Shown piece by piece: positions 23,799-32,851 of a stretch of DNA of 46,703 bases (the stretch's first letter is position 1; each line of letters starts with the position of its first letter). Origin of the DNA: an uncultured Clostridia bacterium (GTDB lineage: Bacteria > Bacillota > Clostridia > TANB77 > CAG-508); NCBI GenBank assembly GCA_944388035.1, contig CALXHF010000011.1, positions 1-46,703 of the forward strand, given 5' to 3'. The translations under genes were made by a program, and so were the position numbers. The notes beneath the pieces were generated by a model that did not search any database, was not told the origin of the DNA, and saw nothing but the letters and a program-made list of their open reading frames with translations.

Positions 23799-25040
23799 AT
23801 GTTAATAAAATTTAATTTTAAAAACTTCAAATCTTTTAAAAATGAAAATTGTTTAGACATGGAAGCAGCCTCTATTAAGGAACATGAATATAATACAATT
23901 AATATTAAAGATAAAAAATATTTAAAGGTTTCTGCTATTTATGGTGCGAACGCAAGTGGAAAAACTAATGTATTAGAAGCATTTGAATTTATGAAAGAAA
24001 AATTAATGATTAGTGATGACACAAATATGAACAGTTCTGACCTAGACAACTATTATAACTTTTCTTTTGATGAAAAAACTAAAAATGAACCAATTGCATT
24101 AGAAGTTACTTTTTTAGCTGAAAACAAAAAAATATATCAGTATGGATTTGAGATAAAGAATAAAGTTATTGTTTCTGAATGGTTATATGTTAAAAAAATA
24201 AACAAATCCATCCCTATTTTTGATAGAGATGAAAATAAGGTTAAATTCAATAAATCTTATAAAGCTAAAATAAACAAATTTGATGTTGACTCTAACTCTT
24301 TGTTTTTGAGTCTATATCGAAAAATAGAAAAAGACAATGAAGATTTTAAAAGTGTTTATGATTGGTTTTTAAACAGTTATTACTTAGATTTAGGAAATCC
24401 TAAATTTGAAAATAGAATTAATCATTTAATATCTTCAAAAATTATTAATGATAAAGAATACAAAAAAAGATTAGTTGAGTTTATAAAAGTATTTGATTTA
24501 GGTATTGATGATATTGAGGTAAAAACAAGAGATATAAAAGATATTAATAATGGCGTACTTTCAAGAATAGAATTAAAAGCTGTCCATAAAAATGAAAATG
24601 GAGAAAAAACACTTTTACCTTTTTCATTAGAATCAAAAGGAACTTTAAAAATGTTTTATTTGTATAACTTTATAATGGATGCATTAGAAGATGGAAGTAG
24701 ATTATTTATTGATGAATTAGATGCTAAACTACACCCTCTTTTAACAAGATATATTATCAATCTATTTCATGATAAAGAAAAAAATATTGGTAATGGTCAG
24801 TTGATTTATACAACACATGATATAACAAATTTAAATAAAGATACTTTTAGAAGAGATGAAATTTGGTTTACTGAAAAAGATAATTATGGTGTTTCTGAAT
24901 TATTTTCTCTATCTGATTATAAAATTGACAATACTAAAGTTAGAAATGATGCAACTTATAATAAGGATTATATAACTGGAAGATATGGTGCTATTCCAGT
25001 ATTTGAAGAATTTAATATAGATACCAATGCGAAATCATGA
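23799..25040 (+). CDS. AbiLi/RloA-type AAA ATPase of an abortive-infection system
   Basis: 413 residues from the ATG at 23799, nine bases after AGGAG; an ATG at 23790 is too close to that site. The protein is an OLD/RecF-like ATPase: MLIKFNFKNFKSFKN, Walker A YGANASGKTN (Lys55), the signature region LESKGTLKMFYLYN, Walker B RLFIDELDAKLHP and the switch histidine in IYTTHD. It overlaps by 14 bp a RloB-family gene, giving the AbiL (RloA-RloB) architecture of a phage-defence pair. The ATPase is thought to sense infection and the partner to act as effector. No TOPRIM nuclease domain is present in this subunit. Confidence 0.88.
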   Translation: MLIKFNFKNFKSFKNENCLDMEAASIKEHEYNTINIKDKKYLKVSAIYGANASGKTNVLEAFEFMKEKLMISDDTNMNSSDLDNYYNFSFDEKTKNEPIALEVTFLAENKKIYQYGFEIKNKVIVSEWLYVKKINKSIPIFDRDENKVKFNKSYKAKINKFDVDSNSLFLSLYRKIEKDNEDFKSVYDWFLNSYYLDLGNPKFENRINHLISSKIINDKEYKKRLVEFIKVFDLGIDDIEVKTRDIKDINNGVLSRIELKAVHKNENGEKTLLPFSLESKGTLKMFYLYNFIMDALEDGSRLFIDELDAKLHPLLTRYIINLFHDKEKNIGNGQLIYTTHDITNLNKDTFRRDEIWFTEKDNYGVSELFSLSDYKIDNTKVRNDATYNKDYITGRYGAIPVFEEFNIDTNAKS

Positions 25041-25665
25041 TAAAAGCAGAAATAAGGTAGCTTCTAAAAAATTAGCACCACCTAACTACCTTATTATCTG
25101 CGAAGGTAAAGAAACAGAGCCTAATTATTTTAATGGTTTAAAACAAAAGATAAATGAAAAATTTGGAGATAGAATCAGTATTGTACCTGCTATAAAAATA
25201 AAAGGTACTGGCTTAAATACTGAAAGTTTAGTTAAATATACAAAACAGTACATAAATAAATCTCCAAAAGTTTATGGACAAGTTTGGGTAGTATTTGATA
25301 AAGATGATTATAGTGATGAGCAATTTGATAATGCAATCAAATTAAATGAATATAAGTCTGCTTGGTCTAATCCAAATTTTGAAATTTGGTTATTATCACA
25401 TTTTAAAAAGATTACTACTCCCCTATCAAAAAATAATACTTTAAAAGAACTAAAGAAAGAATTTCAAAATGCTGATTTAGGTAATTATTCTAAAAATGAT
25501 AAAGAAATTTTCGAGAAAGTAACAAAAGATAATAGATTGGAAAGTGCTATTAAAAACTGTAAAGAAATATATGAAGAATTTAATTGTGTTTCTTCTAATG
25601 CAAATAAAAATCCTTACACTACAGTTTTTATGTTAGTAGAAGATTTGAGTAAATATTTGAAATAA
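25027..25665 (+). CDS. RloB/AbiLii family protein
   Basis: 212 residues. The segment YLIICEGKETEPNYFNGLK near the start and WVVFDKDDYSDEQFDNAI followed by AWSNPNFEIWLLSHF are the RloB family hallmarks; the acidic clusters EGKETE and DKDD suggest a TOPRIM-like metal site. The C-terminus (SSNANKNPYTTVFMLVEDL) also fits the family. Its start lies inside the end of the ATPase gene, so the two are translationally coupled. RloB proteins occur with RloA ATPases and with type I restriction loci; here the pair stands alone as an AbiL-type defence unit. Confidence 0.88.
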   Translation: MRNHDKSRNKVASKKLAPPNYLIICEGKETEPNYFNGLKQKINEKFGDRISIVPAIKIKGTGLNTESLVKYTKQYINKSPKVYGQVWVVFDKDDYSDEQFDNAIKLNEYKSAWSNPNFEIWLLSHFKKITTPLSKNNTLKELKKEFQNADLGNYSKNDKEIFEKVTKDNRLESAIKNCKEIYEEFNCVSSNANKNPYTTVFMLVEDLSKYLK

Positions 25666-25685
25666 TAATTGAAAGGATGATTCGA

Positions 25686-27080
25686 TTGAAAAAAAGACGA
25701 AAAAAAGGTCTAATACTTTCTCAAAATAAAAGACAATTAATTTTATATAGTACTATAATTGACATGCCATATTATAGTAAATTAAAAGCGTTATTAACTA
25801 AATATGAAAAAATATATGAAACTGATTTTGAAGATTTAGAAGAATTTGATGAAGAATTAATAAAAATATTTAAATATGCTATACAAGAAATTTCCGATTC
25901 TGCTGAAAAAGAATGGTATACAAAAGGAGCATGTGATCCTGTTGATGGTTGGCCAAATAAATACGAACGATGTCAATTATGTAATACAAAAAATAGATAC
26001 ATTTTTTATATTGAGAATAAATACACTAAACAAATTCTAAATGTTGGTTCAGATTGCATAATAGAATTTCCTACTTTAAATAATATAGATGGCATAAATA
26101 TAAGTAAAATAAAAAATACTAAAATTAAAGAAGTCTCAAAAATAGCCAAAATTTTAAAATTTAATGAAAGTTTTCCAGATGCTCAAAATTGGATTAGAGA
26201 TTTAGAAAGTGAATATGATAATCTTCCTATTCTAATGCCATATTTAATATATAATAGAGTACCTGAAATTTTTAAAGAAATGAGACATTTATATAATAAC
26301 TATATAAATAATAAAATACAGGATGAAGCACTAGACAATTTTAAAAAACTTTTAAATGAATATTTTTCATTTAAACAAAAAATTGATACCTTTATAGAAG
26401 ACAATATAAATGAAGAATTAATATGTACTAAAGAAATTAAAGATTGGTTATATACAAACGGTAAAGAAGATATTATCAAAGAAATATCCCAGAATAGCGG
26501 TAAATATAATTCTAAAACCATTGAATATATAACTAATGATAATTTTCTAAATGCTCATATTGAAAATATCAGAAAATCAATTAATTCCAATCAATTAGAA
26601 GTTGTTAAAATTTCTGATGGTAAAATATATATATCTTATAAAAATAATTTATATATTGGAAATTTATTATTTTCTATTTCTAATATTGAGTTTATGCATT
26701 TTTATGGTAATGATTGCATTATATGTAACAAACATATATTAACAAATAATTTATTAAAACATGTAAGTCTAGTATGGAATGATACTAATATAGATATAAT
26801 TTTAGCACGTTTTGAGAAAATTACTAAGCAATTAGGATACTCTATTTCATATAAAAAAGAAATTAATAAACTGACTTATAAAAATACTAAATTAGATAGA
26901 TATCAAGAAATTTCATTAGAAACATTTATTAACAGTAATACATATCTATTATTTTTAAGTAATAGTGATTTAAAGCAAAAATACATAAATATATTTAACA
27001 AAATTAATTGGCGAAAAATTGAAGATGAATCTAAATACAAATTTAATATATCTGATATTTCCAAAAATCCTTATAATTAA
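25686..27080 (+). CDS. Hypothetical protein with a zinc-finger-like segment
   Basis: Not recognised. The chosen start is a TTG at 25686, nine bases after GAAAGG; an ATG at 25677 overlaps that site. The basic N-terminus (MKKRRKKG) is followed by a segment with Cys83, Cys96, Cys99 and Cys124 (CDPVDGW, ERCQLC, NVGSDCI) that could bind one zinc and resembles treble-clef modules in phage and plasmid DNA-binding proteins. Residues from about 150 on are helical, then mixed, without known motifs. It lies 20 bp after rloB, in the same direction, and leads into the replication-type genes. Function unknown. Confidence 0.75.
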   Translation: MKKRRKKGLILSQNKRQLILYSTIIDMPYYSKLKALLTKYEKIYETDFEDLEEFDEELIKIFKYAIQEISDSAEKEWYTKGACDPVDGWPNKYERCQLCNTKNRYIFYIENKYTKQILNVGSDCIIEFPTLNNIDGINISKIKNTKIKEVSKIAKILKFNESFPDAQNWIRDLESEYDNLPILMPYLIYNRVPEIFKEMRHLYNNYINNKIQDEALDNFKKLLNEYFSFKQKIDTFIEDNINEELICTKEIKDWLYTNGKEDIIKEISQNSGKYNSKTIEYITNDNFLNAHIENIRKSINSNQLEVVKISDGKIYISYKNNLYIGNLLFSISNIEFMHFYGNDCIICNKHILTNNLLKHVSLVWNDTNIDIILARFEKITKQLGYSISYKKEINKLTYKNTKLDRYQEISLETFINSNTYLLFLSNSDLKQKYINIFNKINWRKIEDESKYKFNISDISKNPYN

Positions 27081-27132
27081 AGTTAGATGGCTATATGCCA
27101 TCTTTTTAATTTTTACGAAAGAAGGTGAAATT

Positions 27133-27633
27133 ATGCAAGAAAACAATTTAAAAGGTCTATGGATACCTTATGAAATCCTCACAAATGAAAAATTAAGTGA
27201 TAAAGAAAAATATATCTATTCCTTAATCTTATTTTTTAGTAAAAATGAAAATTATTGTACTATTACAAATAAATATATCGCAAACATAGTAAATTTATCT
27301 GATACAAGAGTATCAAAATTAATAAGTAGTTTATCAAGAAAAAAATATGTGCAAGTCATAACAAATTTTAAAGATACAACAAGGCAAATTGTTAGTAGAA
27401 AAATAATACCATTAGTCAAATATGACAATCCCAACTATTCAAAATCAACTACCTCTATTTCAAAAAATGACTATACTTCTAGTCAAAATTATACTAATAA
27501 TATTGTCAAAACCAACAAATATATAAATAATAATAAATATAATAATTATAAAAATACTTCTAACTATAATGAACGAGAATATTCTATACAAGATTTTGAT
27601 AGCTTATATGCCAACAACGATTGGAACATATAA
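27133..27633 (+). CDS. Winged-helix replication-initiator-like protein
   Basis: 166 residues from the ATG at 27133, with GAAGGTG upstream; the longer frame before it overlaps the previous gene and lacks a site. The N-terminal 80 residues (GLWIPYEILTNEKLSDKEKY, then ITNKYIANIVNLSDTRVSKL and ISSLSRKKYVQV) form a winged helix like those at the start of plasmid and phage replication initiators (DnaD/RepA-like). The C-terminal part is a low-complexity Asn/Tyr/Lys linker. It probably binds an origin or regulates element genes. Family membership below the fold level is uncertain. Confidence 0.72.
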   Translation: MQENNLKGLWIPYEILTNEKLSDKEKYIYSLILFFSKNENYCTITNKYIANIVNLSDTRVSKLISSLSRKKYVQVITNFKDTTRQIVSRKIIPLVKYDNPNYSKSTTSISKNDYTSSQNYTNNIVKTNKYINNNKYNNYKNTSNYNEREYSIQDFDSLYANNDWNI

Positions 27634-27670
27634 GTCTTTTTATTTTTAATTTAAGAAAGGAGCTGGTTTT

Positions 27671-28273
27671 ATGCTAATTCCCAACGAATTATATAATCTA
27701 TTGCAAAAACTAAATGTATCTTTAAATACAGTTTTAAAATTCCCTTATATCAGTGGAACGGAAAAGAAACTTGAATTATTTTTATATAATCTAGAAAAAA
27801 TAAGATTTGAAATATATGAACAAGTTAGATACCTGAATACTAATATGCTAGATAATGAAATCCATTTTATTGATAATGATTATAAAGCAAACTTACAAGA
27901 TGGTGTTTTGTCTTTATATATACCAGAAAAATTACCAAACTTAACAAATAGATCTTCTTATTCTCACAAACAAATTATTTTTAATATAGCTGAAATAACT
28001 AAACAATATGATAAATTATTCTTTGATAAATATGTAATTGTAATTATTAAAATATTTGAAAAGCGAAAAGTATGGGATGCCGATAACAGAACTGTAAAAC
28101 CTATTCAGGACGGATTAATTCATGGTGGTATAATAAAAGATGATAATATATTTAATTGTTGTTATATGGTACAAGGATTCTATTCTGATATTCCTCATAT
28201 TGAAGTGTCAGTTTTAGAAGCTGATAAAATAATCAATTTTATTGATTCTAATTTACCAAATATTAGTAAATGA
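27671..28273 (+). CDS. RusA-like Holliday junction resolvase
   Basis: 200 residues, AAAGGAG site before the ATG. The C-terminal half has the RusA pattern of acidic residues: WDADNRTVKPIQDGLI followed by GGIIKDDNIF, where the D-x-D-N...D...DD residues coordinate metal. RusA enzymes resolve branched DNA and are almost always phage- or element-borne. The N-terminal 80 residues are a helical extension not present in minimal RusA. The stop codon is part of a strong hairpin. Confidence 0.8.
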   Translation: MLIPNELYNLLQKLNVSLNTVLKFPYISGTEKKLELFLYNLEKIRFEIYEQVRYLNTNMLDNEIHFIDNDYKANLQDGVLSLYIPEKLPNLTNRSSYSHKQIIFNIAEITKQYDKLFFDKYVIVIIKIFEKRKVWDADNRTVKPIQDGLIHGGIIKDDNIFNCCYMVQGFYSDIPHIEVSVLEADKIINFIDSNLPNISK

Positions 28274-28323
28274 CCATAGCAAAATTTTTAATATTGTTTG
28301 AAATATTTTTTTGCTATGGTCAT
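28270..28323 (+). terminator. Long-stem hairpin after the RusA-like gene
   Basis: A perfect 15-bp stem (28270-28284 with 28309-28323, ATGACCATAGCAAAA and its complement) encloses an AT-rich loop. It includes the stop codon. The following T run is short, so termination efficiency is uncertain. Confidence 0.7.
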
Positions 28324-28386
28324 TTATATCTATATGTTGATATTTTAATATTTCATTTACTAATTTTTATTAATTTTCTGTCTAGA

Positions 28387-28424
28387 GTAGAGGTATCATA
28401 TACAAAAGTATATGATGCCTCTAC
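28387..28424. other. 38-bp near-perfect palindrome
   Basis: Two 17-base arms (28387-28403 and 28408-28424) with one G-T pair around an AAAA loop, in a short gap between two element genes. The right side is not T-rich, so this is not a classical terminator. A single-strand origin, a nicking site, a recombination site or an operator are possible. A 70-codon open frame crosses it but has no credible composition. Confidence 0.85.
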
Positions 28425-28501
28425 AAAAGTACGATTTTTAGAACATTTAAATGAACTAATTAATGGATTTAATTTTAGTTAGATTGGAGGTGTGCTTAAA
28501 G

Positions 28502-29467
28502 ATGAAGAAAGGGTTAATTTTACAAGAAAGAGATGTTGAATTATTAGAGTTTTTAGCAGAATATAAAACAATAACATTGGATAATACAAAATATATTTAC
28601 GGTACAAAAACTTATCAAGAAAAAAGAATATGTCATCTGGTAAAAGAAAAATATTTAACTAGATTAACACATAGAGAAATTAGTTTAGGTAAAAACGGAA
28701 AAGATTTTTTAAACGAAATTGGTACAAACATTAAAGTTCATTGTAGAAATCCTAATAATATTAAAAGATTGAAAGTTATTAGTGATATTGCATCTTTCAC
28801 TAATTTCAGTAATACAATGAGTTTTATCCCTAGCTGGTATTTAAAAGACAAAGATTGCCCTACTCAAGATTCAAGAAGATATTTAGGACTTTTAACTTTC
28901 GACCATAACTTTTTTACTGTATATTCTGTTTATGGAGAAAAAGATGATAAATATATTACTTCTCTTTACTATGATTTAAAGAAAGAACGTGAATTTTATA
29001 ATTCTATTATTTTTGCTAATGATATAGAAAAAATTTTATATTATAAAAAGAATTTCAGATTTAATGATAAACATTTATATTTAATTAAATATAACGATTT
29101 TAATAAAAGAATTATTAGAAATTATGATAAAATTAGAACTTGTATAATGGACCACTTATTAAAAAAACATGAGGTTGAATTTACAGATTTTAGATATATG
29201 GATTTTTTAGTAGATAATGAACTGTATATTAAAATTTGCCTTTTTTTGGACCTTAACCAATTAAGAAATTTACATTATTTTCTTGATATAAATACTAGTT
29301 ATAAAAATAAGATGCATTTTGTTTGTTTTAAAGAAGATGAAAAGTATTTAAGATATTTAATAAAAAATTGTAATACTTTAATTATTGATAAATCTACTAT
29401 TGAAGAATATCTAGAAAAAGATTTTATTGAATTTAATGGATTTAAAATTGATTGTATTACAGAATAA
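28502..29467 (+). CDS. Replication-relaxation-like protein of a mobile element
   Basis: 321 residues from the ATG at 28502; GGAGGTG lies 9 bases upstream, while the longer frame has no site. The N-terminus (LILQERDVELLEFLAEYKTI, then YGTKTYQEKRICHLVKEKYL and ISLGKNGKDFL) is a winged helix like that of the Replic_Relax (PF13814) family found on integrative elements and plasmids. The rest matches no motif I know. Its C-terminal half is rich in Lys, Asn and Tyr. It closes the rightward gene group with a good terminator. Family call moderate. Confidence 0.65.
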   Translation: MKKGLILQERDVELLEFLAEYKTITLDNTKYIYGTKTYQEKRICHLVKEKYLTRLTHREISLGKNGKDFLNEIGTNIKVHCRNPNNIKRLKVISDIASFTNFSNTMSFIPSWYLKDKDCPTQDSRRYLGLLTFDHNFFTVYSVYGEKDDKYITSLYYDLKKEREFYNSIIFANDIEKILYYKKNFRFNDKHLYLIKYNDFNKRIIRNYDKIRTCIMDHLLKKHEVEFTDFRYMDFLVDNELYIKICLFLDLNQLRNLHYFLDINTSYKNKMHFVCFKEDEKYLRYLIKNCNTLIIDKSTIEEYLEKDFIEFNGFKIDCITE

Positions 29468-29470
29468 TTT

Positions 29471-29500
29471 TAGCCTAGAATATATCTAGGCTATTTTTAT
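29471..29500. terminator. Terminator between the element genes and gatB
   Basis: A 9-bp stem (29471-29479 with 29485-29493, TAGCCTAGA/TCTAGGCTA) followed by TTTTTATTATT. It serves the rightward gene; an A-rich left side may let it also stop gatB transcripts. Confidence 0.88.
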
Positions 29501-29548
29501 TATTAAAATCAATACTTTTTTAGTTTTGATTAATAATATTATAATTTT

Positions 29549-30985
29549 TTAATCTAATTTTTTGTGTAATATTTCTTTGGTTATAATCGGATTTGCTTTT
29601 CCTCTCGTATTTTTCATAACTTGTCCAACAAAGAAATCAAATAGTCTATCTTTTCCTCCTTTATATTGTTCCACTTGAGTAGGATTACAACTAATAATAT
29701 CATCTATTATTTTTTCCAGTTCATGAGGGTCTGATATTTGAGCATTTTCTTTACTAATAAAATTGCTTGGTTCTTTTTTCTCATCTAAAACTTTGTTAAA
29801 AACTTCTTTTGCCTGTTTAGAAGAAATAATTCCCTCTTTTTGTTTATCTAATATAAACTTTAACATCTCTGGAGTTAAATATATATCATTAATCTCTATT
29901 TCATTCTTGTTCATATATGCAATAATATTTTCATTAACCCAATTACAAGCCTCTTTAGCTTCAATTCCTAACTTTATACATGTATCAAAGTAATCAGATA
30001 TAGCTTTATCTTTAATTAATTTTTTAGCTTCCTTAGATGATAAACCTAATTCATTTATATATTTCTCTTTTCTTTCATAAGGTAATTCAGGAATAGATGC
30101 TTGAATTTCTTCTATCCATTTAGAATCAAGTTTGTATTTAGGAATATTTGGTTCAACAAAGTACTTATAATCTAATACATCTTCTTTACTACGCATTGTA
30201 ATTGTTCTTCCACTTTCTTCATCCCATCTTCTAGTTTCTTGAACAACTTCATCATATCTTCCAGCATCTTTCAAATCAGATTGTCTTTCAATTTCATAAT
30301 TAATAGCATCTCTAATATTAGAAAATGAGTTAACATTTTTCATTTCTACTTTTGTACCTAAAGTATTTTCATCATCACTTATTGAAACATTAACATCACA
30401 TCTAATTTGACCTTTTTTAGGATCTGCTTCTGAAATATCACAATATTGATATATTGCTTTAATATATTCTAAAAATGCTACTGCATCATCTGCTGAATGT
30501 AAACATGGTTTTGTAACTAATTCAAATAATGGTGCACAAGCTCTATTATAATTTAAAGTTGTTGTATTAAAAAGATGTGTACTTCTCGCTGTATCTTCTT
30601 CTAAATGGAAATTATCAATATCAACTCTAAAAGTAGTCCCATCTTCTCTTTCTATATCAATATATCCACCATTTCCAACACATTCTTCTGGAGGATTTTG
30701 TGTTATTTGATATCCTTTTGGAAGATCTGGATAAAAATAATTTTTTCTTTCAAAGTACATATATTCAGGAATTCTCGCATGTAATATAGATGACATCATA
30801 ATGGACATCCTTACTGCTTCTTTATTTACAACTGGAAGAACCCCTGGAAATGCCATGTCAATTGCTACCACATTTTCATTTGGAAGATCACTATATGCAT
30901 TTTTTGCAGGAGAAAATACTTTTGATTTAATTTTTGAACCTTCACAATGCATTTCTAGACCGATACTTGCATAATATTTAGACAT
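29549..30985 (-). CDS. gatB: Aspartyl/glutamyl-tRNA amidotransferase subunit B
   Basis: 478 residues, normal length. GatB holds the misacylated tRNA and the kinase site that activates Glu-tRNA-Gln or Asp-tRNA-Asn. Visible motifs are FERKNYFYPDLPKGYQITQ, HLEEDTARSTH, RCDVNVSI and NPTQVEQYKGGKDRLFDFFVGQVMK. The zinc cysteines of many GatB proteins are absent (AIDMAFPGVLPVVNK), as in Bacilli. The start region is unusual: GLEMHCEG where GLEVHVEL is typical. The ATG touches the gatA stop, with AAAGGAGG supplied by the end of gatA. Confidence 0.95.
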   Translation of the reverse strand: MSKYYASIGLEMHCEGSKIKSKVFSPAKNAYSDLPNENVVAIDMAFPGVLPVVNKEAVRMSIMMSSILHARIPEYMYFERKNYFYPDLPKGYQITQNPPEECVGNGGYIDIEREDGTTFRVDIDNFHLEEDTARSTHLFNTTTLNYNRACAPLFELVTKPCLHSADDAVAFLEYIKAIYQYCDISEADPKKGQIRCDVNVSISDDENTLGTKVEMKNVNSFSNIRDAINYEIERQSDLKDAGRYDEVVQETRRWDEESGRTITMRSKEDVLDYKYFVEPNIPKYKLDSKWIEEIQASIPELPYERKEKYINELGLSSKEAKKLIKDKAISDYFDTCIKLGIEAKEACNWVNENIIAYMNKNEIEINDIYLTPEMLKFILDKQKEGIISSKQAKEVFNKVLDEKKEPSNFISKENAQISDPHELEKIIDDIISCNPTQVEQYKGGKDRLFDFFVGQVMKNTRGKANPIITKEILHKKLD

Positions 30986-32446
30986 TTATTTTTCCTCCTT
31001 TGCTACTTGATTTTTATAATTCATTAACGACTCTATTCCATAAGCAATATTTAGGACATTAGCATCTTCTTTACAATTTCCCGTTATATTTAGAGCAACG
31101 GGCATTCCATCGATAAAACCATCTGGAATAGTAATTGAAGGAAATCCACCAAAGTTTCCAACTTGTAAATGTTCTTCTAAAACCTTTGTTTCTTCTGCCA
31201 ATATATCTAAAGAATTCGTTTCTAATTTTTTAGCCACCCCTGTACCAACAGGTAATATTACTGCATCATATTCTTTAAATAATTTTTTCCATTCGTCAAC
31301 AAGTAATCTTCTCACTCTTTGAGCATTTTTGAAGTATCTTTCTTGGTTTTCTTTTTGAAGAACATAAGAGCCTATTACAAATCTTCTTTTTATAAGTGGA
31401 GAAAATCCTTTAGTTCTATAATCTTTAATCATACCAATATAGTTATCTCCCTCACCTCGTGGGCCAAATATTAAGCCTGTCAAATTAGCCATATTGGAAG
31501 TTGCTTCAGCACAAGAAATAATTACATAAGTAGATGCAATAGCATTTAATAATGTTTGATCTATTGATACTTCATCAACTTGCACTCCATTTTTCCTAAT
31601 TAATTCTATTTTATCCATAAAATTTTCTAAGTGTTTTGTCAACTCTTCACTTGGATTATTATAATTATTAATATTGCATATCTCTTTAATATAACATAGC
31701 TTTTTGCCTTTAATATTTCCTGTTAATGATTTAGTTAGATTAATTTCAGAAGAATCCCAAGAAGTCATATCTTTTTTGTCTATTCCCTTCATATTATCCA
31801 CAACTATTGCAGCATCCTTAACACTTCTAGTTAATACTCCTAAATGGTCAAGAGATGATGCAAATGGAAATAATCCATACCTTGAAATCATACCATAAGT
31901 TGGTTTATATCCAACAATTCCACAATATGCCGCAGGTTTTCTAATTGAATCTCCTGTATCTGAACCTGTAGCATATGGATAAACTCCAGCTGCAACAGCA
32001 CAAGCTGATCCAGCAGATGAACCAGCACACATTCTTGCCTTATCCCACGGATTTCTTACAATTCCTGTATGTCCGGTAGTTCCAGTTCCACCCATACCAA
32101 ATTCATCCATTACGGTTTTATTAACCATAATTGCCCCTGCATTTTTTAGTTTTTCATAAGCAGTAGCATCAAAAAATGGTACATAATTTTTTAATGTATT
32201 AGATGAACCTGTAGATAAAACACCTTTTGTAGAATAATTATCCTTAACTCCAAATGGTATTCCTGACAATACGTTATCAGTTATTGGCATTTCTTTCGCA
32301 TCATCTAAAATTGTTACAAAAGCATTATATTTTTCTTGAACTTCATGTGATAACTTTAATGATTCTTCGACTAATTCCTTTGAAGTTACTTCTCCATTTT
32401 TTAATAATTCATGAAGTTCTTCTATAGATAAATTCATATATTTCAT
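30986..32446 (-). CDS. gatA: Aspartyl/glutamyl-tRNA amidotransferase subunit A
   Basis: 486 residues, normal length. GatA frees ammonia from glutamine or asparagine with an amidase-signature Ser-cisSer-Lys triad: Lys in GIPFGVKDN, and the serines in CAGSSAGSACAVAAG and TGSDTGDSIRKPA. The last motif has Asp where TGGSIR is nearly invariant, and SSAGSAC replaces SSGGSAA, so this enzyme is divergent around the active site. YCGIVGYKPTYGMISRYGL and SLDHLGVLTRSV are standard. The ATG follows the gatC stop directly, with a ribosome site (AAAGGTGG) inside gatC. Confidence 0.95.
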   Translation of the reverse strand: MKYMNLSIEELHELLKNGEVTSKELVEESLKLSHEVQEKYNAFVTILDDAKEMPITDNVLSGIPFGVKDNYSTKGVLSTGSSNTLKNYVPFFDATAYEKLKNAGAIMVNKTVMDEFGMGGTGTTGHTGIVRNPWDKARMCAGSSAGSACAVAAGVYPYATGSDTGDSIRKPAAYCGIVGYKPTYGMISRYGLFPFASSLDHLGVLTRSVKDAAIVVDNMKGIDKKDMTSWDSSEINLTKSLTGNIKGKKLCYIKEICNINNYNNPSEELTKHLENFMDKIELIRKNGVQVDEVSIDQTLLNAIASTYVIISCAEATSNMANLTGLIFGPRGEGDNYIGMIKDYRTKGFSPLIKRRFVIGSYVLQKENQERYFKNAQRVRRLLVDEWKKLFKEYDAVILPVGTGVAKKLETNSLDILAEETKVLEEHLQVGNFGGFPSITIPDGFIDGMPVALNITGNCKEDANVLNIAYGIESLMNYKNQVAKEEK

Positions 32447-32743
32447 TTATTTCACCACCTTTGGAATTTCTATTTCTCTGTCTCTAACTTCTCCACAATT
32501 AGAAAGCAAATCTTCAATAGGTACAGATTCTTCAGTAATATCTTCTCTAAGTTCAACACAAAAATCATCCAAACAATGTGTCATTGGCTCAACTTCACTA
32601 ATATTTGGAATTGAATTAACAACATCACAGTTCTTATCTATAACATCAAATTCTTCTAAAACTTGTTTATTTTCTTCAGGAGTTAGTCCGATTAATAACT
32701 TGTCAGCATAATTATCGACCATTTCCTTTGTAAAATTACTCAT
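32447..32743 (-). CDS. gatC: Aspartyl/glutamyl-tRNA amidotransferase subunit C
   Basis: 98 residues. GatC is the small belt-like subunit that holds GatA and GatB together. Family features are LIGLTPEENKQVLEEF near the start, ISEVEPMTHCLD, ELREDITEESV and a final REIEIPKVVK. First gene of the gatCAB operon: strong promoter 35 bp upstream, AGGAG before the ATG, and no gap to gatA. In organisms lacking glutaminyl-tRNA synthetase this complex makes Gln-tRNA-Gln. Confidence 0.92.
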   Translation of the reverse strand: MSNFTKEMVDNYADKLLIGLTPEENKQVLEEFDVIDKNCDVVNSIPNISEVEPMTHCLDDFCVELREDITEESVPIEDLLSNCGEVRDREIEIPKVVK

Positions 32744-32777
32744 CTTTATCAGCTCCTTTAATTACAATTTCTATTTG

Positions 32778-32806
32778 AATATACCCTTTTTATTAGCTAT
32801 TGTCAA
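32778..32806 (-). promoter_or_regulatory. Promoter of gatCAB
   Basis: On the minus strand TTGACA (32801-32806), 17-bp spacer, TATATT (32778-32783). Confidence 0.88.
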
Positions 32807-32851
32807 GCTCTATTTTACATTTATATATAAGAAAAAGCTCATTTTCACAAG

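Noticed and set aside
28270..28482. 70-codon open frame after the RusA-like gene
   Set aside because: It starts within the preceding hairpin, runs through the palindrome, has no ribosome site and looks like random hydrophobic AT-rich coding.
29549..32743. gatCAB as a pathway amidotransferase of the nucleoside-like cluster
   Set aside because: All three subunits keep normal tRNA-amidotransferase length and motifs, and the operon has its own promoter and is separated by a terminator.
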